Shown piece after piece: positions 16,510 through 24,571 of a stretch of DNA of 63,948 nt (position 1 is its first letter; each line of letters opens with the position of its first letter). The notes under the pieces were generated by a model. It was given only the letters and a program-made list of their open reading frames with translations, ran no database searches and was not told the DNA's origin. Made by a program: the position numbers and the translations under genes. This DNA comes from a virus. Location of the stretch: positions 1 to 63,948 of the IMG/VR virus record IMGVR_UViG_3300046787_000415; one strand, given 5' to 3'.

Positions 16510-17613
16510 CTAATCTGCATCCGAGCTTACCACACGGAAGGTATTTCCGCCAGTTGGCTTTAGCTCTTTCCAGATCATAGGGATAGTAGTACGGTCTTCA
16601 TACATCATAAAGAAGTAGCCCTTATCCTTTTCATCCTTGACAGCCAATGCAAAGTTCTTCTTTGCTTCGCGCTCTTCAACATGTGGGTGAGAGAAGGTAT
16701 CTTCTAGTGGTCCAAACATGATTGCCCGATACGCCTTGATAAGTTCTAGGTGGCGCTTCTCGAAATCTGCCCATAGGCGGTTAGCTACTTCTTTAATCCA
16801 AACGTGAAACTCGTCAGGTGCTCCAGCGAACTCGGAGTCTAGGTCCTTCTCTTCCATCAGGCACTCCCAGACGTGACGTTCAGTCACACGAGTCATGTAC
16901 TTGTGAAGTCGCTTGTAGTCTTCGTACTTAATCTTGACCATTGCACCATCGGATACGCGAGTAACGACAAAGCCCTCAGCATTTTCACGCTCAGGGGCAT
17001 TTAGAACATCACCCCAGGTCTCGTAACTGTAGCGAGTAGCACAGTCCACCTCAGGAACCCAGCTAGGCTCGAAATGACCAGTCTCGTTATCCACAGTGCC
17101 AAGAAATACCAAGCCCTCTTTACCGTTGTAATCAACGACGATTCGGTTCTCAGGAAAAATGATTTCCCATAAATAGGTCTTTCCAGCCTCAAGAGCAATA
17201 TCTGGACGATTTTCGCGCCACCAGTTAGTTGCCCAAATAGCCTGGTCCGATGCAAAAGATCCACGGGTAGCGATAGCCTCCGAGAAGTCAGGCAGATAGT
17301 ATAAGATACCTAGAGATCCGTCAGCCTTATCAGAAGCGATAACTTTGTCGTCCAAAGACAACTTAGGAGCTTGCTCCTGGTCAGAGTTAAAGAACTTAGG
17401 CATACCGCGTGCAACGATATTGCCATCGTCATCCGTAATAAGTCCACGACAATTTAGGGTTGCCTCATCCCAAGCTTGGTCCCATGTGCAGGCGTCAGTG
17501 TAGTTGTGAACTAAATACCCTTGCACTTCAGGGTGCGACTGAACTTTGATATACCCAGCTTCTACAGCTTTTTTGTAGGTACCGCGGTCAATTACGTTGA
17601 AAATGTTAGCCAT
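16510..17613 (-). CDS. RNA ligase, T4 Rnl1-like
   Basis: 367 aa. Adenylation motif I KADGS places the nucleotidyl lysine at K96, with NCRGL upstream as in Rnl1 and later EIIFP and EGFVV motifs. Joins 5'-phosphate and 3'-OH RNA ends using ATP. The kinase/phosphatase gene immediately upstream overlaps it (TGATG). In T4 the same pair repairs tRNAs cut by host anticodon nucleases; the two tRNA clusters here fit that role. Confidence 0.85.
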   Translation of the reverse strand: MANIFNVIDRGTYKKAVEAGYIKVQSHPEVQGYLVHNYTDACTWDQAWDEATLNCRGLITDDDGNIVARGMPKFFNSDQEQAPKLSLDDKVIASDKADGSLGILYYLPDFSEAIATRGSFASDQAIWATNWWRENRPDIALEAGKTYLWEIIFPENRIVVDYNGKEGLVFLGTVDNETGHFEPSWVPEVDCATRYSYETWGDVLNAPERENAEGFVVTRVSDGAMVKIKYEDYKRLHKYMTRVTERHVWECLMEEKDLDSEFAGAPDEFHVWIKEVANRLWADFEKRHLELIKAYRAIMFGPLEDTFSHPHVEEREAKKNFALAVKDEKDKGYFFMMYEDRTTIPMIWKELKPTGGNTFRVVSSDAD

Positions 17614-18527
17614 CAGAAATTCCCTTCTGCAACCTGAAAAGTTGGCAACCCTAGCTTATTACGCCAGAGCTCTACTACCTGATTGCGGTCATCTAGCACG
17701 AACCACACCTTGTACTTATCAGCAATGTGCTCTTGAAATAGTTCATACTTTACAATCCAGTCAGGACGCATGTCTCCAGCAGCTCGCATATAGAGCTCAG
17801 TCTCAATGCCAAGCTCATTCCATAGCCAATCTTCCGTCTGCTTACGAGACTCTTCACCACGACCAGACATGAAGATGACCTTGTAGTCAGTCCAGGCAAG
17901 GTGATGCACCAAGGCAGAGACCGAATAGTTAGGAAGATCGGTGTGGACTTTATCTAGCTCATAAGGTCCACGGCCGTTCATAAGAGCCATGGTCCCATCA
18001 ATGTCGCAAAGAATAACCAAAGGCAGGTCCTGCTCATTGTCGTACTTCTCAATAGTCGGAATAGGAGGAGTAACCCATGGCTTCAACTTCTCCACTGGCT
18101 TAGCCATCTTGCGGATAATGTCTGCACCAACTACACGGTCGCGCTTCGAGTCTCGCTCGATGCACTCTTCAATAGGAACGTTCAAGAAATTATCTACAAC
18201 GATGAACTCAGCACCGTGCAACAAAGTAACATCCTGCAAAGCCTTCACGGTATTAGTCGCAAGGTTAGTGTTATCGATATAGATATGCGTGATGTAGTCC
18301 TGCTCTAGAAAGGTCCTGAGCATTGAAAGACGCAAATGGTGCAACAACTCCTTAGAGTCATTGTTGAACATATTGCCCCACAGCTCGTTATAGAGCATCA
18401 CAGATAGGTCGTCATTATTGAGACGAACTGCAGATCCAGGCGGGTGCATAGCTAGCTGGTTCTTAACATAAGTGCTTTTACCAGAGCCAGGAATGCCACG
18501 AGGCAGGATAACTTTTTTAATAGGCAT
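17613..18527 (-). CDS. pnkP: Polynucleotide kinase/3'-phosphatase
   Basis: 304 aa. The N-terminal kinase has a P-loop, GIPGSGKST (11-19). The C-terminal HAD-type phosphatase has DIDGT (about 173-177) and MSGRGEE. As in T4 Pnk, the enzyme phosphorylates 5'-OH ends and removes 2',3'-cyclic or 3' phosphates, preparing cleaved tRNA for the adjacent ligase. Confidence 0.88.
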   Translation of the reverse strand: MPIKKVILPRGIPGSGKSTYVKNQLAMHPPGSAVRLNNDDLSVMLYNELWGNMFNNDSKELLHHLRLSMLRTFLEQDYITHIYIDNTNLATNTVKALQDVTLLHGAEFIVVDNFLNVPIEECIERDSKRDRVVGADIIRKMAKPVEKLKPWVTPPIPTIEKYDNEQDLPLVILCDIDGTMALMNGRGPYELDKVHTDLPNYSVSALVHHLAWTDYKVIFMSGRGEESRKQTEDWLWNELGIETELYMRAAGDMRPDWIVKYELFQEHIADKYKVWFVLDDRNQVVELWRNKLGLPTFQVAEGNF

Positions 18528-18873
18528 CTGGATCGAAACCCAACTGCTTCTCTAGTGGCTTGTTAGGGTCAGCAAGTATAACCTTGCCAAGCTTCTCTGC
18601 ATCTTTAGATACACGAAACACCTTTTCGAGACGGCGTAGATCTTCCTTGCGATGAGCAATCTGATCTAGGCTTACTTTCTTTAGAAAGCTTGCAGTAAAA
18701 GCCTTAGGAGATTTTTCTGCAGCAGCGAGGATACCTTCACGGAGAAGGTCATTTTCCAAAGTCAGCTTGTCAGCAATCTTCTTCCACTTCTCCGCGAGCT
18801 CCTGAGCCTTATCTGCATCAGAGCTGTAGCGACGTACAGTGCCTTCCCACGGTTCTTCAACACGACATGGCAT
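18517..18873 (-). CDS. Hypothetical coiled-coil protein, 118 aa
   Basis: Unrecognised. Charged helical central part (AEKWKKIADKLTLENDLLREG). GGAAGGAG before the ATG and a TTGACA promoter about 55 nt upstream make it the likely first gene of a transcript leading into pnkP and the ligase. Confidence 0.6.
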   Translation of the reverse strand: MPCRVEEPWEGTVRRYSSDADKAQELAEKWKKIADKLTLENDLLREGILAAAEKSPKAFTASFLKKVSLDQIAHRKEDLRRLEKVFRVSKDAEKLGKVILADPNKPLEKQLGFDPDAY

Positions 18874-19055
18874 TAGTATCTCCTTCCAAAGATAATTACA
18901 ATCATACGCGTTCCTAGCATAATGTCAAGTGTATATTTACGCGGGCCATGGATACCATTTCTCTTGACACCCCATAGGTTCCAACCCCACATACGTGACT
19001 GCTCGCCCTGAGTTTTAGTGAGATCATATCGAATAACTCTAATGAACTTACTCAA
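18873..19055 (-). CDS. Possible small protein, 60 aa
   Basis: TTG start overlapping the previous gene. Basic, with an aromatic-rich middle. Its last third is encoded by the promoter for the next gene, so it may be spurious, or its end may simply double as promoter DNA. Confidence 0.35.
   Translation of the reverse strand: MSKFIRVIRYDLTKTQGEQSRMWGWNLWGVKRNGIHGPRKYTLDIMLGTRMIVIIFGRRY
18901..18928 (-). promoter_or_regulatory. TTGACA-16-TATGAT promoter
   Basis: Minus strand: TTGACA (18928-18923), 16 bp, TATGAT (18906-18901). It lies inside the weakly supported 60-aa frame 18873-19055 and probably drives the RNA-repair operon. Confidence 0.65.
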
Positions 19056-19296
19056 TTGACATCACCTTAGTACTAATCCAAGAATCATTCATTCCACCTA
19101 TGTAGAGACGTTTACCGATCTCTGGCTCACTTCTAGGGATTTCATAGAGCTCTATTACGCTGGTAACTTCGTCAGGAACAGCATACTTATAGAAAACTTT
19201 AAATGAGTCAAGTAGCTCACCATCTTTACTGTACTTACGACAAATCCCATGATCGTCAATGTCGTAGACCGATCCAGTTTCGGTTGTTATTCTCAT
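19048..19296 (-). CDS. Hypothetical protein, 82 aa
   Basis: Unrecognised. Begins MRITTETGSVYDIDDHG, beta-rich by composition. Overlaps the upstream gene by four bases. Confidence 0.55.
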   Translation of the reverse strand: MRITTETGSVYDIDDHGICRKYSKDGELLDSFKVFYKYAVPDEVTSVIELYEIPRSEPEIGKRLYIGGMNDSWISTKVMSIE

Positions 19297-19736
19297 TTGA
19301 GTCCCTCACTGTCTTCAAATAGTTTACGTAGTTTTTCAACTACCTCTGGGTTAGGTGGCGCGTCTAGTGCTTCCTCCAACTGAGTAAACTCTTTGGCTGA
19401 AACAATGATCTGTTCTGGGATGAGACCGAACGCTTCGATCATCGCTTCGCGTTGACGTTCACGCACATCTGGCGGGGTTATATACTCTTCTATATGCGCA
19501 TCAAGATCTGCATGCTCATCGCGAATACGCTCAAAAGCTTTCTGTGGGACCTTATGCCCTAGAGCAACGTGCTCATCTAGGTGCGCCAAAGCTTCGCGAG
19601 CAGTGTTTAGATTGGCAAAGCCAACTATTTCGTAGTCTTCTGGTTCAGTGATGCTACACCCACAGCACTGGATAAATCCGTTAGCGTGCTCGAAGATGTA
19701 GACATCACTGCTATCACTCATACGTGCGTAACTCAT
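19293..19736 (-). CDS. Hypothetical protein with CCGC motif, 147 aa
   Basis: Unrecognised. The N-terminal segment FEHANGFIQCCGC resembles small metal-binding phage proteins; the rest is helical and acidic. Four-base overlap with the exonuclease gene. Confidence 0.55.
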   Translation of the reverse strand: MSYARMSDSSDVYIFEHANGFIQCCGCSITEPEDYEIVGFANLNTAREALAHLDEHVALGHKVPQKAFERIRDEHADLDAHIEEYITPPDVRERQREAMIEAFGLIPEQIIVSAKEFTQLEEALDAPPNPEVVEKLRKLFEDSEGLK

Positions 19737-20284
19737 AGTGCCAACTCCTGTCTCAAGTACTCAAAGCAATACAGACTCATCTTGGCATCCCAGCCAGCAT
19801 CGTGAGCATTCTCATAGCCAATCTTTTCAATTGCATACTCCTTAGAGCGCTTCTTCCAGGACTCGAAGTTTAAGTTGTTCCTACTATCAAGTACAAAGCA
19901 TAGAGCATTGAGATCTACAGTACGACGCGAGAACAGGGAGTATGTTAAAGGTAACGTCTCACGAACGAACGGCATGTCGAAAGCTCCAACATTCCACCCA
20001 ACGGGTACAGTTTTCATGCGACGGTTAGGTTTAGCGCCTTGACTTATTAAGAAGTCATATGCATTTTTATCGACTTCTTCAGAGTTAACATAGCTAGGTA
20101 GATCAGAGCGGGAGATTCCAGGAACAGCCACGGCCTCTTCATCCCACAGCATCTCGCCAGGATTAATCATTGCCAAATATGCTGAACCATCAGCGAGCGC
20201 AAGACCGATTTGAATCAGGCGTCCACCTTGCTCTAACTCACTGCTTGACATCTCTCCATCAAGCCCTACATACATGAAAGCCAT
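19733..20284 (-). CDS. DEDD-family 3'-5' exonuclease
   Basis: 183 aa RNase T/oligoribonuclease-like fold. Exo I D9-x-E11 (GLDGEM), Exo II in GWNVGAFDMPFV, Exo III in HDAGWDAKMSLY (DEDDh type). It should degrade short RNA or single-stranded DNA; possibly nucleotide recycling or tRNA trimming. Separate from any polymerase. Confidence 0.75.
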   Translation of the reverse strand: MAFMYVGLDGEMSSSELEQGGRLIQIGLALADGSAYLAMINPGEMLWDEEAVAVPGISRSDLPSYVNSEEVDKNAYDFLISQGAKPNRRMKTVPVGWNVGAFDMPFVRETLPLTYSLFSRRTVDLNALCFVLDSRNNLNFESWKKRSKEYAIEKIGYENAHDAGWDAKMSLYCFEYLRQELAL

Positions 20285-20512
20285 TTATATAACCCTTTCT
20301 GGTAGCGGTAGCTCAATGTAGGTAATAGGTTCCGACCTACGAGCCACCACCTTGCGAACATATCGATCAGCAGCTTTAATACTTCTACAGTATTTGATAG
20401 GGTGCCATCCACCACTTACTTCAGATTTACCTTGAACCCAACCAGCGCGTCTAGTCTCCCAGTCGCGCTTGAATCTAAATTCCGCGTAGGGTAGTCCATT
20501 TGGTAGTGTCAT
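20285..20512 (-). CDS. Hypothetical basic protein, 75 aa
   Basis: Unrecognised, rich in Arg, Lys and Trp (RFKRDWETRRAGW). Lies between the exonuclease and the HicA-like gene. Confidence 0.5.
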   Translation of the reverse strand: MTLPNGLPYAEFRFKRDWETRRAGWVQGKSEVSGGWHPIKYCRSIKAADRYVRKVVARRSEPITYIELPLPERVI

Positions 20513-20745
20513 TATTTTCCCTTCCCAGGCTTGACAATTTCATAGCCAATTTTAGCCATATCCGTTCGTAAGTGCTGGAAGAATCTCTTTCTATCCGAGG
20601 GGGTGGATGCTGAAATCACAAAGCTTCCTCCAGGGGATATCCACTTTAGGTGATCACCCTTAGTTTTTACTACGGTCCAACCCTGTCGCTCCGCAAGTTT
20701 CACAAACTCACGGATCTCTTTTATATGACTTATTTGGTAGCTCAT
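20512..20745 (-). CDS. HicA-like dsRBD-fold protein
   Basis: 77 aa. EFVKLAERQGWTVVKTKGDHLKW carries the helix, strand and Gly-x-His pattern of HicA/YcfA mRNA interferases. No HicB-like antitoxin is visible beside it. It could be a solitary RNA-binding protein or a phage-borne RNase. Coupled to the upstream gene (TAATG). Confidence 0.55.
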   Translation of the reverse strand: MSYQISHIKEIREFVKLAERQGWTVVKTKGDHLKWISPGGSFVISASTPSDRKRFFQHLRTDMAKIGYEIVKPGKGK

Positions 20746-21329
20746 TATCCCAGATACTCCATCTGACCAGCTTCAGCCATTTTAGTCAAACTCTTAGCTC
20801 TAGTATGCGAGACATCTTTCCATCCAGTACCACTCACATAGTTGTAGAGGACCGCGGTATCATCTTGATACCAACCACTAGGGATGTGAGAGAGCTCCTG
20901 CTCTTCTTCTATCTCTCCACTATCGATAGGGCCGTTTGGCTTTTTATTGCCATTACCGCCATAAGTAGCAATCTTGCTAGTCCCAGCAATCTCAACCCAA
21001 TTAGGATTACTCATGTCATTAGCTTTTAGCCAATAGAGTTTTCCCTCTTTGCGACGGACATAAACCATTTCACCTTCGTGAGGGATTAGCTTGTCTGCCC
21101 ATGAAAAGTCAGGCTCTACTTTAGATGTCTTGGGCAATACTCCAGCACTACCACCAATAGGCATCCAAGTAGTGCCATCACTAACATAAGTACTGGAGTC
21201 TTTGGTCAGGAAGAATAATTCGCCAACACTGCCAGCAGTTTTAGGTAGTTCATCGCCAAGAGCCATTCCTAGCTTGACGGTAGGGTCTGCAGGGAGATCA
21301 ACTCCACGATGCGCTTTAGTAGTTTCCAT
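20745..21329 (-). CDS. Hypothetical protein with fibre-like domain, 194 aa
   Basis: GELFFLTKDSSTYVSDGTTWMPIG (about 37-60) resembles the short beta motif at the start of the tail-fibre proteins on the plus strand (for example 51436). The rest is unrecognised. The ATG at 21329 sits 6 nt after a perfect promoter; a TTG two codons earlier is less likely. Confidence 0.55.
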   Translation of the reverse strand: METTKAHRGVDLPADPTVKLGMALGDELPKTAGSVGELFFLTKDSSTYVSDGTTWMPIGGSAGVLPKTSKVEPDFSWADKLIPHEGEMVYVRRKEGKLYWLKANDMSNPNWVEIAGTSKIATYGGNGNKKPNGPIDSGEIEEEQELSHIPSGWYQDDTAVLYNYVSGTGWKDVSHTRAKSLTKMAEAGQMEYLG

Positions 21330-21364
21330 AGTCAAACTATAGAACTAAAAATTTAATATGTCAA
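21330..21364 (-). promoter_or_regulatory. TTGACA-17-TATAGT promoter, leaderless start
   Basis: Minus strand: TTGACA (21364-21359), 17 bp, TATAGT (21341-21336), then TTGACT and ATG. Same architecture as at 5872 and 42503. Confidence 0.8.
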
Positions 21365-21607
21365 CTATTCAGAAAGATCTATTTGATACTTCTCAGCAAG
21401 CTCTAGCCAGAGCCACTCTAGGATTGCCCCAGCGGTATCATCGCCAGAGGCATATTTATCTGCCATCGCCTCGCGTATAAGCTGAAATAGCTCTATACGG
21501 GCTTTAACCTCGCCAAGCTTTACTGAAGATCTAATTAACATCTCGGCTCTAGTTCCGAGGATCATCATATCTGATTCAAGCTCGCCAGGTAGATCTTTGG
21601 CATCCAT
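21365..21607 (-). CDS. Hypothetical protein, 80 aa
   Basis: Unrecognised helical acidic protein, immediately downstream of the first tRNA cluster and probably on the same transcript. Confidence 0.55.
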   Translation of the reverse strand: MDAKDLPGELESDMMILGTRAEMLIRSSVKLGEVKARIELFQLIREAMADKYASGDDTAGAILEWLWLELAEKYQIDLSE

Positions 21608-21627
21608 CTACCAATTTTACCAAAGTA

Positions 21628-21703
21628 TGGAGCCCCCGACAGGATTCGAACCTGCGACTTCAATATTACAAGTATTGCACTCTACCAACTGAGTTACAAG
21701 GGC
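21628..21703 (-). tRNA. tRNA-Thr (UGU)
   Basis: Complete cloverleaf: acceptor GCCCTTG/CGGGGGC, anticodon loop CTTGTAA, T-loop TTCGAAT, discriminator T and an encoded CCA. Last tRNA of the cluster on the minus strand. Confidence 0.9.
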
Positions 21704-21706
21704 GGG

Positions 21707-21760
21707 CGAGGTAGTCCGCATAGCGAAAGGACAGTATCTGCAGCCTGACCCGCTACCTCG
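21707..21760 (-). ncRNA. Folded element A between tRNA genes (not a tRNA)
   Basis: A 54-nt element closed by a perfect 7-bp stem CGAGGTA/TACCTCG with an inner GTCC/GGAC hairpin whose loop contains CGCTATG. It abuts tRNA-Asp and ends 3 bp from tRNA-Thr. No T-arm or anticodon arm. Similar elements occur in the second RNA locus. Confidence 0.45.
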
Positions 21761-21834
21761 CGATCCTGACCAGACTTGAACTGGCGACCTTCTCCGTGAC
21801 AGGGAGACGCGCTAACCAACTGCGCCACAGGACC
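21761..21834 (-). tRNA. tRNA-Asp (GUC)
   Basis: Standard cloverleaf: GGTCCTG/CAGGATC acceptor, TCTCC-CTGTCAC-GGAGA anticodon arm, discriminator G as expected for Asp. CCA not encoded. Confidence 0.92.
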
Positions 21835-21858
21835 TTACTTCTTTATTCTATTATATAG

Positions 21859-21931
21859 TCCGCCTAGTAGGACTCGAACCTACAACCTTGAAGGTAGAAA
21901 CTTCCTGCGCTATCCGTTGCGCCATAGACGG
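21859..21931 (-). tRNA. tRNA-Arg (UCU)
   Basis: Acceptor CCGTCTA/TAGGCGG, Arg-like D-arm GCGCAACGGATAGCGC, anticodon TCT in loop TTTCTAC with one mismatch at the top of the stem. Reads AGA/AGG. CCA not encoded. Confidence 0.88.
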
Positions 21932-21932
21932 T

Positions 21933-22008
21933 TGGTACTCCAGGTGGGACTCGAACCCACACTGTAGCGATTTTAAGTCGCCCTTCTCTGCCATTGGAAT
22001 ACTGGAGC
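21933..22008 (-). tRNA. tRNA with UAA anticodon (Leu), short variable arm
   Basis: Acceptor GCTCCAG/CTGGAGT with a G.U end pair, anticodon loop CTTAAAA, T-loop TTCGAGT, discriminator A and encoded CCA. By anticodon it is Leu(UUA), yet the variable loop is only about five bases, whereas bacterial tRNA-Leu is class II with a long arm. The D-stem has three good pairs. Confidence 0.8.
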
Positions 22009-22009
22009 G

Positions 22010-22083
22010 TACTGCGACTGGGGCTTGAACCCAGATACCCCACCTTATAAGAGTGGTTCCTTGACCAATTAGGATATCGCAGA
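22010..22083 (-). tRNA. tRNA-Ile (UAU)
   Basis: Anticodon loop CTTATAA, T-loop TTCAAGC, acceptor TCTGCGA/TCGCAGT with a U-U first pair. Reads AUA directly, without the lysidine modification that CAU tRNA-Ile needs. Confidence 0.85.
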
Positions 22084-22084
22084 G

Positions 22085-22158
22085 TCGAGACTGTGGGACT
22101 TGAACCCACGACCGACGGATTATGAGTCCGCTGCTCTAACCAGCTGAGCTAAGTCTCG
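22085..22158 (-). tRNA. tRNA-Met (CAU), elongator type
   Basis: Perfect acceptor CGAGACT/AGTCTCG, anticodon loop CTCATAA, D-arm AGCTCAGCTGGTTAGAGC. It has a paired 1-72 position, so it is not an initiator. A CAU anticodon could also be Ile2 if modified. First gene of the cluster; TTGATA and TATAGT-like boxes lie just upstream. Confidence 0.88.
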
Positions 22159-22214
22159 TAGTTACTATATTTATCTACTTATCAAGTAGATCATTTGAAA
22201 ATATAAAAGTCAAA

Positions 22215-23207
22215 TCAGCGCTCCGATATTTTTTTGTGAAGCATCTCCGCGAGATGGGTATGCATATGCACCCCCATGTGCCTCGCCTTATCTAACGCGT
22301 AGTCCCAGTCAGAGTTATGGGGCAGATCTTGGTGACACTCGGTTACTAGATTTGCACTCCTAAGAAGAAGATCTAAGTCCTCTAATACTATGTAGTCCGA
22401 CATATCTAGAGTGTTATCATATCTAGTTGCAGTATCTAGAGTTTTAGCTTTCTTCTCCGATAAAAATCTATCTGTGTCTGGATACCATGTAGTCAGTACA
22501 AGTTTTATCTTTGCTGCCTTACAGTAATCAATCAAATGATTTATAGACATCATCGACATATATAGGACTGCTTCGTAGGAAATAACTTTAGTTATGTCAT
22601 ACGGACGTTTACTATATGTTGGCCAATTTATGACGTCATCGGCTTCGCTCCCAGAGGGGGTCATGTTCATGTCAAAAGGTATAACTTTACTATAGCTAGG
22701 GTATGTAGTTTTCTCGACCCTATGCGGCTCACCCCCTGGACCAGTGTATGGGTATGAATTTATGTCTACCCTGATAGGTAGGCTAAATCTATATAAGCTA
22801 GGTAAATTTACGCATATAATTTTTGGTACACCATACTCTCGTATGTAAGCAAAAATTAAGTTAATTATAGTTTGATTACCCGCACCAGGCTTCGCTACAT
22901 TTGCGTAAGACATACCCAAAGACGCCGCTAAAATTGCTGGCCAAGTATCACTGTCGTTTTGAATACCAGTGCCAAACGTCTGAGAACAGCCAGCTACAAG
23001 TAGTTCAGTAGATCCTAATTCTGGACCACGAAAACCTCTAGAGTTTAGATTGTACGTAACTGGATCACCTGATTCGTCAGACCTATCAGTACTGGTTCCA
23101 AGCAGGGTAAATTCTGTAAGTTTTCTATACAGCTGATTATCATTAAATACATCTTTAGATAGCTGATCATACTCATATGCATAAGTCTTATCATCACGTT
23201 TAGGCAT
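22215..23207 (-). CDS. SGNH/GDSL hydrolase-like protein, paralogue 3
   Basis: 330 aa. AGCSQTFGTGIQND near 67-80 (block I), PGAG turn, and the C-terminal HMGVHMHTHLAE. More diverged than paralogues 1 and 2 but with the same order of motifs. TAGGAG precedes the ATG. Likely esterase fold, substrate unknown. Confidence 0.6.
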   Translation of the reverse strand: MPKRDDKTYAYEYDQLSKDVFNDNQLYRKLTEFTLLGTSTDRSDESGDPVTYNLNSRGFRGPELGSTELLVAGCSQTFGTGIQNDSDTWPAILAASLGMSYANVAKPGAGNQTIINLIFAYIREYGVPKIICVNLPSLYRFSLPIRVDINSYPYTGPGGEPHRVEKTTYPSYSKVIPFDMNMTPSGSEADDVINWPTYSKRPYDITKVISYEAVLYMSMMSINHLIDYCKAAKIKLVLTTWYPDTDRFLSEKKAKTLDTATRYDNTLDMSDYIVLEDLDLLLRSANLVTECHQDLPHNSDWDYALDKARHMGVHMHTHLAEMLHKKISER

Positions 23208-23217
23208 AAATCATCTC

Positions 23218-23718
23218 CTAGCTAGTCAGGACACTAGATGACGGAGCAAGATGAGTGACCCAGTAATAGTTGCAACGCTCGCAACAAGGTTCATTATTTT
23301 TATCAGTGACAGCTGTAACAAATCCGTGATAGTAATCTGGATCTTTACGATACAAGTTTGCTTTATGGGTAGCAGTTACTCTAGCCATCTCGGACTTACT
23401 TCCGTACCATGACGGTCTACCGTTTCCCCAGCGCTCAATGGTTCTTACGCGCAGTTGAATTAGGTTCTCCTTGTTTTTGTCCGTCTTAATTCCACGGCGG
23501 TCTGCTTCAGCAATCATCGCCATGATGTACTCAAACAATGCATTTTCATGTCCACGCCACATTTTTACTGCAGGGTGGTTGCGCCAACCCGCACGCGGGT
23601 CATCACTCATGAGGACATTCATTATTTGGTAGCCCTCTAGAATCTGTTTGTTGAGGCGCTTCGAATCCAAAGCGTGAGCTGACTTATCAAAGTCTTTATA
23701 AGGTAGGAACGTTTGCAT
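23218..23718 (-). CDS. Pyrimidine-dimer DNA glycosylase-like protein
   Basis: 166 aa. MQTFLPYKDFDKSAHALDSKRLNKQ, GWRNHPAVKMWRGHE and WYGSKSEMARVT match what I recall of the Pyr_excise family (PF03013; relatives of T4 DenV). It may excise UV photoproducts, useful in sunlit water. A CERC motif near the C-terminus could bind metal. Confidence 0.7.
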   Translation of the reverse strand: MQTFLPYKDFDKSAHALDSKRLNKQILEGYQIMNVLMSDDPRAGWRNHPAVKMWRGHENALFEYIMAMIAEADRRGIKTDKNKENLIQLRVRTIERWGNGRPSWYGSKSEMARVTATHKANLYRKDPDYYHGFVTAVTDKNNEPCCERCNYYWVTHLAPSSSVLTS

Positions 23719-23745
23719 ATCTATCTTTCTCTATATCTACATATA

Positions 23746-23774
23746 AATATATACGTAAATATATAATATGTCAA
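23746..23774 (-). promoter_or_regulatory. TTGACA-17-TATATT promoter
   Basis: Minus strand: TTGACA (23774-23769), 17 bp, TATATT (23751-23746), then a leader of about 27 nt with an AGAAAGATAG site before the repair gene. Confidence 0.65.
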
Positions 23775-23784
23775 ATACTAAAGA

Positions 23785-24150
23785 CTATTCTCCATTAGAG
23801 ATATCTCGGAATCTTTCGGGAAGGTTTTTACCAGACTCTTCTAAGTCAGTTGGCTCATCCTCTGATTCCGAGTCATCACCTTCTACAGCCTCAAACATGT
23901 CGTCTAGGGTTTCGTAAGCCGTATCCTCGTCGTCTAGCTCTAGCCCCTCCAGGAGTAGGTAGAAAGTCTCTTCGATAAACCTTCTAGCGGTCTCAGTCTC
24001 TTCGACAATTTCATTAGATATGACATAAGCGAGCGGTAGGCCTATATCGTTGTATTCGATAAAATCAGCGAAGTCTGGATCACTGCGGTAGTTGAGCCAC
24101 AGGTCAGCAAGAATACTGCACTTGTCTTCAAAACTAGTCTTCGAGGCCAT
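23785..24150 (-). CDS. Acidic hypothetical protein, 121 aa
   Basis: Unrecognised; the last 40 residues are very acidic (EGDDSESEDEPTD). Acidic phage proteins sometimes mimic DNA, but nothing here proves that. Overlaps the 53-aa gene upstream. Confidence 0.6.
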   Translation of the reverse strand: MASKTSFEDKCSILADLWLNYRSDPDFADFIEYNDIGLPLAYVISNEIVEETETARRFIEETFYLLLEGLELDDEDTAYETLDDMFEAVEGDDSESEDEPTDLEESGKNLPERFRDISNGE

Positions 24151-24295
24151 TAGAGATCCTAAAGAACTTGATGTCAGTCTCAGCTTGCTTGGCCATTTCG
24201 GTGCCCATCTTCATAAGAAGCTTGGCTACCTCCAGCTTTGCGTAAATCTCAGACACCTGGTCTGTAGAGTATTTAAACCCGTTTTGCTCTTCCAT
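24134..24295 (-). CDS. Small hypothetical protein, 53 aa
   Basis: Read from the bases: ATG at 24295 with a strong GGGAGGAAT site, to TAG at 24134, overlapping the next gene by 17 nt. Helical and charged (IYAKLEVAKLLMKMG). Fills an otherwise empty gap. Confidence 0.65.
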   Translation of the reverse strand: MEEQNGFKYSTDQVSEIYAKLEVAKLLMKMGTEMAKQAETDIKFFRISNGLED

Positions 24296-24322
24296 GGATT
24301 CCTCCCAGCCGAGCTACAGAGA

Positions 24323-24571
24323 CTATTCGTCTTCTACTACTCCAGCTAACTTTCTAATTATGTGGATCGTCAGTTTGGCGTCCTCTTCAGAGCCTAGCAG
24401 GCTATTCTCTAAATTGTCAAGTAGCTCTAACCATCTATCTTTTTCGGCAATCTCCCCTAGAGTAAATCCAAATTCACAGGCTCTATCCACGGCCAACCTT
24501 ACGTCTTCCGTTTGTATAGCATCTATGACACCAGATATATCCATATAGTATGGCTCACGGCTATTTGACAT
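24323..24571 (-). CDS. Hypothetical helical protein, 82 aa
   Basis: Unrecognised, acidic, with helical stretches (RWLELLDNLENSLLG). Overlaps the end of SGNH paralogue 4 by 11 nt. Confidence 0.55.
   Translation of the reverse strand: MSNSREPYYMDISGVIDAIQTEDVRLAVDRACEFGFTLGEIAEKDRWLELLDNLENSLLGSEEDAKLTIHIIRKLAGVVEDE

Noticed and set aside
20512-20745. Complete HicAB toxin-antitoxin pair
   Set aside because: Only a HicA-like protein is recognisable; neither neighbour resembles HicB.
21864-22109. 81-residue reading frame on the minus strand
   Set aside because: Runs across three tRNA genes (Arg, Leu, Ile) and part of tRNA-Met; coincidental.
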